64,000 nucleotides of DNA. Origin: CALREJ01 sp035547395. GTDB taxonomy: Bacteria > Patescibacteriota > Gracilibacteria > Peribacterales > Peribacteraceae. The stretch covers positions 62,001 to 126,000 of the forward strand of contig DASZVA010000003.1 in NCBI GenBank assembly GCA_035547395.1, written 5' to 3'. Positions within the stretch are counted from its first letter, which is position 1; every line of letters begins with the position of its first letter. A program made the translations under genes and the position numbers. Positions 33,277 to 40,656 of this stretch are shown here, piece after piece. The notes under the pieces were generated by a model. It had not been told where the DNA came from. It worked only from the letters and a program-made list of their open reading frames with translations, and ran no database searches.

Positions 33277-35763
33277 GTTCCTTTAGCCGCTGCTCTTGTC
33301 TCTTACATTTGTCCCTCAGCCATTTTCCTTTTTCCATTTTCAATTTCGTTGTTCTCTTTTCTCTCCAGCCACGGCGTTCTCGGACTCAATGCCCGGAATC
33401 TCCTCTACATCAAGCCGTTCAACCCGCGCAAAGCGACGGCGCTTGCCGATAACAAACTCAAGACGAAAGCGTTCCTCGCGGCGCGCGGCATTCCGGTGGC
33501 GAAGATTTACGCGCGCATCGAGAACCACAACCAGCTGCGGCAGTTTGATTTCAGCAGTCTGCCGGATGTCTGCGTGCTCAAACCCAATCACGGATTCGGC
33601 GGAGAGGGAATCATGATCCTGAAGGGCCGCAAGAACGGACAGTTTCTGGAGCAGGGCAAACACCCGGTCAGCGATCAGAAACTGCGCGAGCATGTCGAAG
33701 ACATCCTCGACGGAAAATTTTCGCTCAGCGGACGCAAGGACACGGCGTTCTTCGAAAAGATTCTCGTGCCTGACAAGTGCTTCGCGCCGTTCCGGCCGGC
33801 GGGACTTCCGGATCTGCGCATCGTCGTCTTCAATCTCGTGCCGGTGATGGCGATGCTGCGCATCCCGACCGCCATCAGCGGCGGCAAGGCCAACGTGCAC
33901 CAGGGCGGCATCGGCATCGGCATCGACATTGCCAAGGGCGTCACGACGCATGCGACGCAGTTCAACCGGCTCATTGACGAACTTCCGCACGGCGGCAGCC
34001 CGGCCGGTATCGAGATTCCGAACTGGGAGGAGATTCTGCTCATTGCGTCGCGCATTCAGTACATCACGAACATCGGCTATCTGGCCGTCGACCTTACGAT
34101 CGACGCGGAGCAGGGGCCGGTGCTGCTCGAGGTCAACGCGCGCGCGGGACTCATGGTGCAGGTGGCCAATCTGGCGCCGCTTCGATCGCGTCTCGAGCGC
34201 GTGAAGGGCATCAAGGTGTCAACGCCCGAAAAAGGCGTGCGTCTGGCGCAGGATCTGTTCGGGCAGAAGGTCGAATCGCGCGAGGTTACGGAAGAGAGCA
34301 AACCGGTGCTGGGCATTCGTGAGACGATTACCATCGCCGGCAGCGGATCGAGCATTGAGGCGCCGGCACTGATGTCCTCCGAACATGACCGCACGATCTT
34401 CAGCAAGGATCTGCTCACGGAACTCCAGCGCATCGGCGGCACCGAAGAGCCCGAGGGCGACGAAGAAGGCTATCGCGTCAAATTCCAGCTCGGCGGCAAA
34501 CGCATTCAGACCCTCGTACGCGAAGGCGAGACCGATTCGCTCTCGGTGCGCGCGGTGATCGGCCGTCGTGATCTCGGCGGATTTTTGATTGATCCGACGC
34601 GTGAAGCGGAAACCCCGGCGCGGGCGACGGTGAAGGTCGATCTGCGCGCGGTCGACAAATTCCTGTCGCAGGCCGATCACGACCTGCTGCTTCTGAAATA
34701 TGTAAAGCCGGTGAATTATGCGGAGGAGAAACTGCGCGCACAGGAAGACGAACGCTACAATCCCATCTTCCAATATCAGCCGATCGACATCGACATGCAG
34801 GATGTGGAACAGCGTTTACTCGCGCTTGATATTGATGACTCTCCGCTCGGAAGCTTGTTGAAAAAGAAGCGCCGGGAGCTGCTGCAGCGCATCACCGTGC
34901 TGCGCGCCCGCGGGGACAGCAGGCTCTTTACCGAGTCGTCTGCCGCGATGTTCGGCAGTCCGAGTTCCGTGCTGCTAGCTGCGGCGACATCCGTCCTCAA
35001 GGGCCGTGCCGCCTGTGATCTGCCGTCGACGGGCGACGACGTTCTGTCCGCGGAGGACGCCCTGCCGCTGTTTGAAGAGGTGCTCACCAAGTACGGCCTG
35101 CATGACTGGCAGGTCAGCATCCGCGATCACATTCTCGCGCGCGTGACCGTCGGCAGTCATTACGTCTATCTGCGACGCGATGCGACGTTTGCAAAGAAAG
35201 GCCTTGCGGGATTGATCGCTCATGAAATCGAAACGCACGTGCTCACGGGCGAAAACGGCAACCAGCAGCCGTTTGATCTCTTCCGTCGCGGCTTTGCCAA
35301 TTACCTCGACACGCAGGAGGGACTTGCCATCTACAACCAGAACCGTTTCCTGACGCCGTACCACGAGAAGCGCTTCGGACCGGCGCGCAACATTCTCGGG
35401 ACTGCCTTCGCTCTCGAACATTCCTTTGCCGATACCCGCCGTTATCTCGTCGAGGAACTCGGCTATGAACCCGAAAAAGCGCTGAGTAAAGCCATCGATA
35501 TCAAGCGCGGCATGATCCATACAGAGGAGCCGGGAGCTTTCACCAAGGGCATCGTGTACTTCCGCGGCCTGCGCGCCATCGAACACTTCGTGCAGGAGGG
35601 GGGAGACCTGAAGCGCCTCTACGTCGGCAAAATCGCATTGGAGGATCTGGATATCGTCGAACAAATTCCGGGTCTCAAACCACCGCTGCTGCTGCCGGAA
35701 TTTTTGCGTGAGGCTCCGCCCGCGGGCACGGCAAAAAAAACAGCGAAGAAGAGGGCGGTGTAG
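33268..35763 (+). CDS. ATP-grasp RimK-like ligase fused to QEGLA/MATCAP-type metallopeptidase
   Basis: The 831-residue protein joins two enzymes. Residues 36-320 are an alpha-L-glutamate-ligase-like ATP-grasp domain: GVLGLNARNLLYI, the nucleotide loop KPNHGFGGEGIMIL near 105, and the Mg2+ site LLEVNARAG near 286. Residues 500-815 are DUF1704, with the zinc motif HEIETH (HExxxH) at 652-657 and the signature QEGLA at 683-687, as in vertebrate tyrosine carboxypeptidase MATCAP. One half would add an amino acid to a target, the other could remove one; substrates are unknown. The first 27 or so residues are encoded by repeat-like DNA, so translation may really start near TTG 33349. It pairs with the 7TM gene upstream. 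Confidence 0.85.
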   Translation: MKIVPLAAALVSYICPSAIFLFPFSISLFSFLSSHGVLGLNARNLLYIKPFNPRKATALADNKLKTKAFLAARGIPVAKIYARIENHNQLRQFDFSSLPDVCVLKPNHGFGGEGIMILKGRKNGQFLEQGKHPVSDQKLREHVEDILDGKFSLSGRKDTAFFEKILVPDKCFAPFRPAGLPDLRIVVFNLVPVMAMLRIPTAISGGKANVHQGGIGIGIDIAKGVTTHATQFNRLIDELPHGGSPAGIEIPNWEEILLIASRIQYITNIGYLAVDLTIDAEQGPVLLEVNARAGLMVQVANLAPLRSRLERVKGIKVSTPEKGVRLAQDLFGQKVESREVTEESKPVLGIRETITIAGSGSSIEAPALMSSEHDRTIFSKDLLTELQRIGGTEEPEGDEEGYRVKFQLGGKRIQTLVREGETDSLSVRAVIGRRDLGGFLIDPTREAETPARATVKVDLRAVDKFLSQADHDLLLLKYVKPVNYAEEKLRAQEDERYNPIFQYQPIDIDMQDVEQRLLALDIDDSPLGSLLKKKRRELLQRITVLRARGDSRLFTESSAAMFGSPSSVLLAAATSVLKGRAACDLPSTGDDVLSAEDALPLFEEVLTKYGLHDWQVSIRDHILARVTVGSHYVYLRRDATFAKKGLAGLIAHEIETHVLTGENGNQQPFDLFRRGFANYLDTQEGLAIYNQNRFLTPYHEKRFGPARNILGTAFALEHSFADTRRYLVEELGYEPEKALSKAIDIKRGMIHTEEPGAFTKGIVYFRGLRAIEHFVQEGGDLKRLYVGKIALEDLDIVEQIPGLKPPLLLPEFLREAPPAGTAKKTAKKRAV

Positions 35764-35843
35764 GTGATAGGGCTGGGGCTAGGGCAAGGAAAGTGGAATA
35801 CAAAAAATTTTCGTATTAGCCCTAGCCCTATTTTCTAGCCCTA
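35764..35843. repeat. TAGGGCT/AGCCCTA inverted repeat, possible bidirectional terminator
   Basis: ATAGGGCTGGGGCTAGGGC on the left faces GCCCTAGCCCTATTTT on the right. It lies between two convergent genes and could end transcription both ways. Confidence 0.7.
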
Positions 35844-35845
35844 CA

Positions 35846-36511
35846 TCACTCCTTCTCTCCTTCGGCAGGAGCGCCCTCACCGGCAGGTGCAGCGGCACCT
35901 TCGGCAACCGGAGCTCCCTCGGCACCTTCCGCGGCCGGCGGCGGCGTCTCAGGCTCTTCCTCGCGCGGTTCCTGGGCGATGACGATGACGGTTTCCGGAT
36001 CGTCCAAAATCGTGACGCCCTGAGGGGCGATGAGATCGGCAACGGTGAGCGTGCCTTCCATTTCCACCAGTTTGCTCAGATCAAGCGCGATATCGTGCGG
36101 CAGGTTCGCCGGCAGCGCCGAGACGGTCACTTCGTGCAGAGCTGTGACCAGGATGGCGCCGGATTCCTTGACGGCGGGGGATTCGTTCTCGAAGCGGATG
36201 TGCACTTCGGCCTCCACTTCTTTCTTCATGTCCACGGCGTAGAAATCGACGTGAATCATGCGATCCGAGACGGGGTCAAAATCAACGCTCTGAAACAGCA
36301 CGGGGATCGTCTTTCCCTCGATATCGAGCTCCACGAGCGTACTTTCTCCGGCCTTGGTGTAGGCCTTCTTCAGCGCGATTTCCTCGATCGAGAAGAGCGT
36401 GTTGTCCGTATTGCCATAGACGACACCCGGCACCTGGCCGCTTCTGCGCAGCTGTCCTGCATGAGTATCCTTGGGGCGGGCCGCTGCTTTGAGGGGAATT
36501 CTTTCGGTCAT
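35846..36511 (-). CDS. rplY: 50S ribosomal protein bL25 (long, CTC type)
   Basis: The 221-residue protein matches the long bL25/CTC form. The N-terminal 5S-rRNA-binding domain has RPKDTHAGQLRRSGQVPGVVYG and a C-terminal TL5-type beta domain follows (PVSDRMIHVDFYAVDM, HDIALDLSKLVEMEGTL). The tail is a Pro/Ala/Glu-rich low-complexity stretch with repeated AEG units. It binds 5S rRNA in the large subunit. The start at 36511 gives the normal N-terminus MTERIPLKA; an upstream ATG adds 15 unrelated residues. Confidence 0.93.
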   Translation of the reverse strand: MTERIPLKAAARPKDTHAGQLRRSGQVPGVVYGNTDNTLFSIEEIALKKAYTKAGESTLVELDIEGKTIPVLFQSVDFDPVSDRMIHVDFYAVDMKKEVEAEVHIRFENESPAVKESGAILVTALHEVTVSALPANLPHDIALDLSKLVEMEGTLTVADLIAPQGVTILDDPETVIVIAQEPREEEPETPPPAAEGAEGAPVAEGAAAPAGEGAPAEGEKE

Positions 36512-36571
36512 AGGAAAATGGCGTTGAGGGCTGCGAGGGTAAGGGAAAAATGCCAAGAATGCAAGAGCGGG

Positions 36572-36645
36572 ATGTCGTTATTAGTTTTTAGTTATTAGTT
36601 TTTAGTTTTAAACCAGTAACTAATAACGAATAACCAGTAACAAAA
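36572..36645. repeat. short-period intergenic repeat (GGTTATT family)
   Basis: Three TTATTAGTTTTTAG-type units face AGTAACTAATAACGAATAACC-like copies cut from the same family as at 20800 and 21888. It lies between the GT2 and bL25 genes. Confidence 0.7.
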
Positions 36646-36653
36646 TCTGCGAT

Positions 36654-37538
36654 TCAGCCCACATTTTTGTTACATACACCCTTTCTCCACTTCCAAAAAT
36701 ACTGAAACGCGCTCTTGATGTGGATTCTGCCTGTTTTATGCAGCAGGACGGTCAAAAATCCTCCTTCACTCAGGCGATGCTTGCGGTCCCGCGCGACGGC
36801 CGACGGCAGATAATGAACCCGAAAACCCGCGTTCCAGGCCCTGCGGCAGAGGTCCATGTCTTCAAAGAAGAGAAAGAACCGCGGGTCGAAGCCGCCGATT
36901 TTCTCGATCAGTTCGCGCCGTATCAGCACACAGGCGCCCACGACCCAGTCGATGTCGCGTTCTTTATCAGGATCGATGTCCCGCTGCAGATAGCGGTCCA
37001 TGCGTTTGGGAAACAGCGTCGCCGCCATGCGTTTGATGACGACGTCGAGGAAGCTGGGGAATGCCCTGGCTGCATCGCGCACGGTGCCGTCATCGTGCAT
37101 CAGTTTGGGTGCGATGATGCCGATGTCCGGGTGCTTCTCCATCTGTGCGACCATCTTTTCCAGGCTTTCCGGCAACAGCTCGTTATCGGGATTGATGATG
37201 AGGATGTACGTTCCTGCAGCCCGTCGCATTCCGATTTCGTTCCCTCGTCCGTAGCCGACATTGGCGTTGGATTCCAAAATCCTGACGTGCGGCAGCTCCG
37301 TCAGTCTGTTTCGGATGACACCGATCGATTCATCCTCCGAATGATTGTCGACGACGAAAATCTCCAGTTTGTCCGCGATCGTCTGCTTTTCCAAAGCCTG
37401 CACGCACGAGACCGCATCGCGCGGGCTTTTGTAGTTGAGGACGATGGCGGAGACGAGGGGGGCGATGTGAATATTGAATAGCGAATTTTGAATTTTGGGA
37501 AGATAGAAAAATACCGGTATTCGAAATTCAAACTTCAA
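36654..37538 (-). CDS. family 2 glycosyltransferase (rhamnosyltransferase-like)
   Basis: The GT-A catalytic domain is clear: VSAIVLNYKSPRDAV, the sugar-nucleotide site EIFVVDNHSEDES, the DxD-like INPDNELLPES and the acceptor-side GACVLIRRELIEKIGGFD plus FFEDMDLCRRA. It would transfer a sugar, often rhamnose, to an envelope polysaccharide. The likely domain start is near LVSAIV; the preceding 27 residues are encoded by intergenic-type repeats. The only usual start codon in reach is TTG at 37538, just 20 nt from the divergent start of uvrC, so the true start is uncertain. Confidence 0.85.
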   Translation of the reverse strand: MKFEFRIPVFFYLPKIQNSLFNIHIAPLVSAIVLNYKSPRDAVSCVQALEKQTIADKLEIFVVDNHSEDESIGVIRNRLTELPHVRILESNANVGYGRGNEIGMRRAAGTYILIINPDNELLPESLEKMVAQMEKHPDIGIIAPKLMHDDGTVRDAARAFPSFLDVVIKRMAATLFPKRMDRYLQRDIDPDKERDIDWVVGACVLIRRELIEKIGGFDPRFFLFFEDMDLCRRAWNAGFRVHYLPSAVARDRKHRLSEGGFLTVLLHKTGRIHIKSAFQYFWKWRKGVCNKNVG

Positions 37539-37546
37539 AATTCAGC

Positions 37547-37552
37547 TAAAAT
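37547..37552 (+). promoter_or_regulatory. -10 box, leaderless GTG start
   Basis: TAAAAT ends 6 nt before the GTG at 37559. Confidence 0.45.
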
Positions 37553-37558
37553 CCTTTC

Positions 37559-39970
37559 GTGACCCCTGACACCCGAGACAATCTCCGCAAGCGTATCAGC
37601 CGTGCACCAACGGACCCCGGCGTGTATCGCTGGAAGGATAAAAGCGGCGAGATCATTTACGTCGGCAAAGCCAAAAACCTCCGCAACAGACTCCGCAGCT
37701 ACGTGCTGGAGAATGCGGCGAAGGGTCAGGGGCCGTGGAAACAGTCGATGTATGAGCAGATCGTCGATTTTGACGTGACCATCACGAACACAGAGCTTGA
37801 GGCGCTGATCCTCGAGACCAATCTGATCAAGGAAATCCGCCCCAAGTACAACGTGCTCATGAAGGACGACAAGAACTACGTCTATGTCCGCATTACGGTG
37901 AATGATCCGTATCCCGCGGTCGACGTCGTGCGCAAGATGGAGTTCGCGTCCGACAATCTCCGCTCGGGCCCGTCCGAACGGCCTGCTGGCCGGGCGGGCA
38001 AGACCGGCGGCGTCCGGTACTTCGGGCCGTTCCTCAGTCGCTACGAAACCGAGAAGACGCTCGACATGCTTCATGATTTCGTCGGGTTCCGCGCGTGCCG
38101 GGATTCGATCGACGCGATGAACCGGTGGATGAAGGATCAGGAGGCTCCGCATCCGACGGAGAGCGGCAAGTTGCGGCCGTGTCTCGATTTTCAAATCCAC
38201 CAGTGCAACGGACTGTGCGCGGGGGATTTATCAGTGGAGGAATATCGACGACGCATCGATCAGGTGATCGAGTTCTTTAAGGGTGATTATGATCCGGTCA
38301 TCAACGCCGGCAAAGAGAGAATGATGCAGTTGGCCGCGGATAAAAAATTCGAGCGCGCTGGGGAAATCCGCGACACGCTGCAGATGATCGAACACATGAA
38401 GGAGCGTCAGTTGATCTCCGACACCTCCGGCGACGATACCGACGTCGTGGGAGTCGCGGTGCTCTCCGGCAAGGCGCACGTGGAGATCCTTCAGAAGCGC
38501 CTCGGGAAACTCACGGGCGAACATCACTTGTCTCTCATGGGCAAAGCCGAATCGGTCGCAGACGTGCTCGAACAATTCCTGCCGCAATACTACGAAGGCG
38601 TCGCCGATATTCCCGAGACAGTGCTTGTGAGCGAGGATTTCTCGGATCGCGAGACATTGGAAACGTTCCTGACAGATCAGCATGGCAAAAAAGTGCGCGT
38701 GATCGTGCCGGAGCGCGGCAAGAAATCGAAGCTGCTCGAACTCGCGGAGAAAAACGCGCAGCAGAAAGCGATGCAGGCCGAGGCCAGCTGGGAAGCTGAA
38801 GAAAGGAACATCCAGAATGCTCTCGACGAACTCGCATCCAACCTTGATCTGGCGACGTTGCCCAAGCGCATCGAGGGTTACGACATCTCGCACACCGGCG
38901 GCACGGAAACCGTCGGCAGCATGGTGGTGTTTGTGAACGGCAAACCGAAGAACGATCAGTACCGGTCGTTTACCATCCACAGTATGCAGCGCGGGGCGAT
39001 CGACGACTACCGCGCGCTCAAGGAAGTGCTCGCGCGCCGCCTGCGCCATGCTGCGGGCGGGCTCAAGATGGAAGAGAAGAAGTGGGAGGAGAACGGCATC
39101 ACGATTGGCAAGGCTAGAAAAAATGAACAGACAATAATTGAAGGAATCATTGAGAGACACCCGACGGAATTATCACAACAGCCGATTGATTATCACGAGT
39201 TTTGGGTGGCGCGCTGCGAGAGCGACATCATCGGTATGGGATGTTTGCATAAGCATGCAACGGGATTGCTTGAATTGAAGTCGATATGGATTAATGAGGA
39301 ACATCGTGGAGGCAGACTCGGACAATTTCTCTCGCGTTTCATTTTGAAATCGGTAAAAAAGGGAAAGGTATATGTCATGATTGATCCGCAACTTGAACAA
39401 TACTATGCGTCGGTTGGTTTCCGTCATGTTTTGAAAGCACCTCCGGTTCTCATCGAAGAGATGCAATCCGAGAAGAAGAAAAATCCATCCATTCCGGATG
39501 GAATAGTGTTGGTTTACGATACAACCCAACACAAAACCGATGGCTCGCTTGCGACATTTCCTGACCTGCTCGTGATCGACGGAGGCAAAGGACAATTGAA
39601 CGCCGTGCACGAAGTGCTGCAGTCGTTCGGCCTGTCGATCCCGGTGATCGGACTCGCGAAGAGGGAAGAGGAGGTCTTCGTGCCCGGTAAAAAAGATCCG
39701 GTGATCTTCCGCACAGACAGCCCCGCGAAGTTCATGCTGATGCGATTGCGTGACGAGGCGCATCGATTTGCCAACCGTCATCGCAAGAAGAGGGCCGCGA
39801 AACACGCGGTGCAGTCCCAACTCGATCATGTACCGGGCATCGGTCCCGACACAAAACAGGAACTGCTCAAAACATTCGGTTCGGTCGACGTCATCCGTCG
39901 CCAGGACGACGCAGCACTCAAAAACATTTTGAATGAGGAGCAGATCCATGCGCTGAGGCAGGTGTTGTGA
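37559..39970 (+). CDS. uvrC: UvrC excision nuclease with an embedded GNAT acetyltransferase domain
   Basis: This 803-residue protein is about 160 residues longer than usual UvrC. In order: the GIY-YIG nuclease (GVYRWKDKSGEIIYVGKAKN, residues 21-40), a Cys-containing middle part, the UVR motif (KFERAGEIRDTL, near 263), the RNase-H-like nuclease with GYDISH (Asp442), VIDGGKGQ (near 671) and DEAHRFA (His735), and a C-terminal HhH pair. Between GYDISH and VIDGG, residues about 503-664 form a GNAT-like domain: FWVARCESDIIGMGCL, LKSIWINEEHRGGRLGQFL (acetyl-CoA loop at 582-588) and LEQYYASVGFRHV. Its DNA is more AT-rich than the flanks. A REP-like insert lies near residue 140. The start is a leaderless GTG. 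Confidence 0.93.
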   Translation: MTPDTRDNLRKRISRAPTDPGVYRWKDKSGEIIYVGKAKNLRNRLRSYVLENAAKGQGPWKQSMYEQIVDFDVTITNTELEALILETNLIKEIRPKYNVLMKDDKNYVYVRITVNDPYPAVDVVRKMEFASDNLRSGPSERPAGRAGKTGGVRYFGPFLSRYETEKTLDMLHDFVGFRACRDSIDAMNRWMKDQEAPHPTESGKLRPCLDFQIHQCNGLCAGDLSVEEYRRRIDQVIEFFKGDYDPVINAGKERMMQLAADKKFERAGEIRDTLQMIEHMKERQLISDTSGDDTDVVGVAVLSGKAHVEILQKRLGKLTGEHHLSLMGKAESVADVLEQFLPQYYEGVADIPETVLVSEDFSDRETLETFLTDQHGKKVRVIVPERGKKSKLLELAEKNAQQKAMQAEASWEAEERNIQNALDELASNLDLATLPKRIEGYDISHTGGTETVGSMVVFVNGKPKNDQYRSFTIHSMQRGAIDDYRALKEVLARRLRHAAGGLKMEEKKWEENGITIGKARKNEQTIIEGIIERHPTELSQQPIDYHEFWVARCESDIIGMGCLHKHATGLLELKSIWINEEHRGGRLGQFLSRFILKSVKKGKVYVMIDPQLEQYYASVGFRHVLKAPPVLIEEMQSEKKKNPSIPDGIVLVYDTTQHKTDGSLATFPDLLVIDGGKGQLNAVHEVLQSFGLSIPVIGLAKREEEVFVPGKKDPVIFRTDSPAKFMLMRLRDEAHRFANRHRKKRAAKHAVQSQLDHVPGIGPDTKQELLKTFGSVDVIRRQDDAALKNILNEEQIHALRQVL
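37968..37999. repeat. REP-like palindrome in frame inside uvrC
   Basis: GCCCGTCCGAACGG and CCGGGCGGGC form an imperfect stem and share CCCGTCCGAACGG with element copy B. It codes for an extra Ser/Pro/Arg/Gly stretch between VVRKM and VRYFGPF. Confidence 0.6.
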
Positions 39971-39988
39971 GAATTAAAAATGCAAAAT

Positions 39989-40100
39989 GTGTCACACTGA
40001 GGTGCCCCGTGCATACGGGGCCACGAAGTGCGACACTCTTGGCAAATGTGATGGTTCGTGGCTCTCCCGCTTCGCGGGATCGCGCCTCACCATGACACAT
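39989..40100. repeat. dispersed palindromic element, copy C (inverted)
   Basis: This copy reads in the opposite direction to copy A: GTGTCACACTGAG at the left and CTCACCATGACAC at the right. It shares the GGGGCCACGAAGTGCGACAC block with copy A. It lies between uvrC and the YtxH-like gene. Confidence 0.85.
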
Positions 40101-40191
40101 TTGCTGAATCAGCGCTTACATCATCAACAACTTTCTCGCATTTTCATTCCATCCTGAGTACAATCACATCTATCTCTTCCCACACGATCTC

Positions 40192-40551
40192 ATGAAGAAA
40201 CTTTCTCTCCTTCTCGGCACGCTCGGCGGCGCGATGGCCGGGTACATTTTTAGCAACAGCAAACTCCGCGAAGAACTCGCCACGGCGAAGGATCCGGAAC
40301 AGGCCGGAAAGATTCTCGCCAAGCACCTGCAGAAGGACGGCAAGCAGCTCGGTCACGAGGTGCAGCAGTTTGCCAAGAGCGATGTGGTGCAGGACAATTT
40401 GAAGAAGGCCTCGCAGTACGCGCAGAAAACCTTTACCAAAGCGAAAAAGGATCTCACGACGATGGTGAAATCCGGCAAGGCAAAGACGAAAACGACGGCG
40501 CACAAGGCGGCGTCCAAGGCCAAGAGCGCGACGGCGAAGAAATCCAAGTGA
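40192..40551 (+). CDS. YtxH-like protein with histone-H1-like basic tail
   Basis: The 119-residue protein begins with a Gly-rich hydrophobic segment typical of YtxH-like proteins (LLLGTLGGAMAGYIFSNSKLREEL). A helical region with QLGHEVQQFAKSD follows. The last 40 residues are almost all Lys, Ala, Thr and Ser (AHKAASKAKSATAKKSK), like histone H1 tails and the bacterial H1-like proteins. It may bind DNA or another polyanion next to the membrane; this is inference from composition. A TACAAT box lies about 30 nt upstream, so there is a real leader here. Confidence 0.7.
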   Translation: MKKLSLLLGTLGGAMAGYIFSNSKLREELATAKDPEQAGKILAKHLQKDGKQLGHEVQQFAKSDVVQDNLKKASQYAQKTFTKAKKDLTTMVKSGKAKTKTTAHKAASKAKSATAKKSK

Positions 40552-40571
40552 GCGAATAACTTCGATGTTCA

Positions 40572-40615
40572 ATGAAGGCGTGCCGCCCCTTGCGGGGGAA
40601 TGAGTGCGCCTTCAT
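40572..40615. other. long imperfect hairpin between YtxH-like gene and hppA
   Basis: ATGAAGGCG pairs with CGCCTTCAT and an inner GCCCC-TTGC-GGGG stem closes the loop. There is no T-run, so it is more likely an mRNA end-processing or attenuator-like structure than a simple terminator. Confidence 0.5.
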
Positions 40616-40656
40616 GATAATCGGCGACGATTTCTTACGCCCATTTCCCCCTTCTT

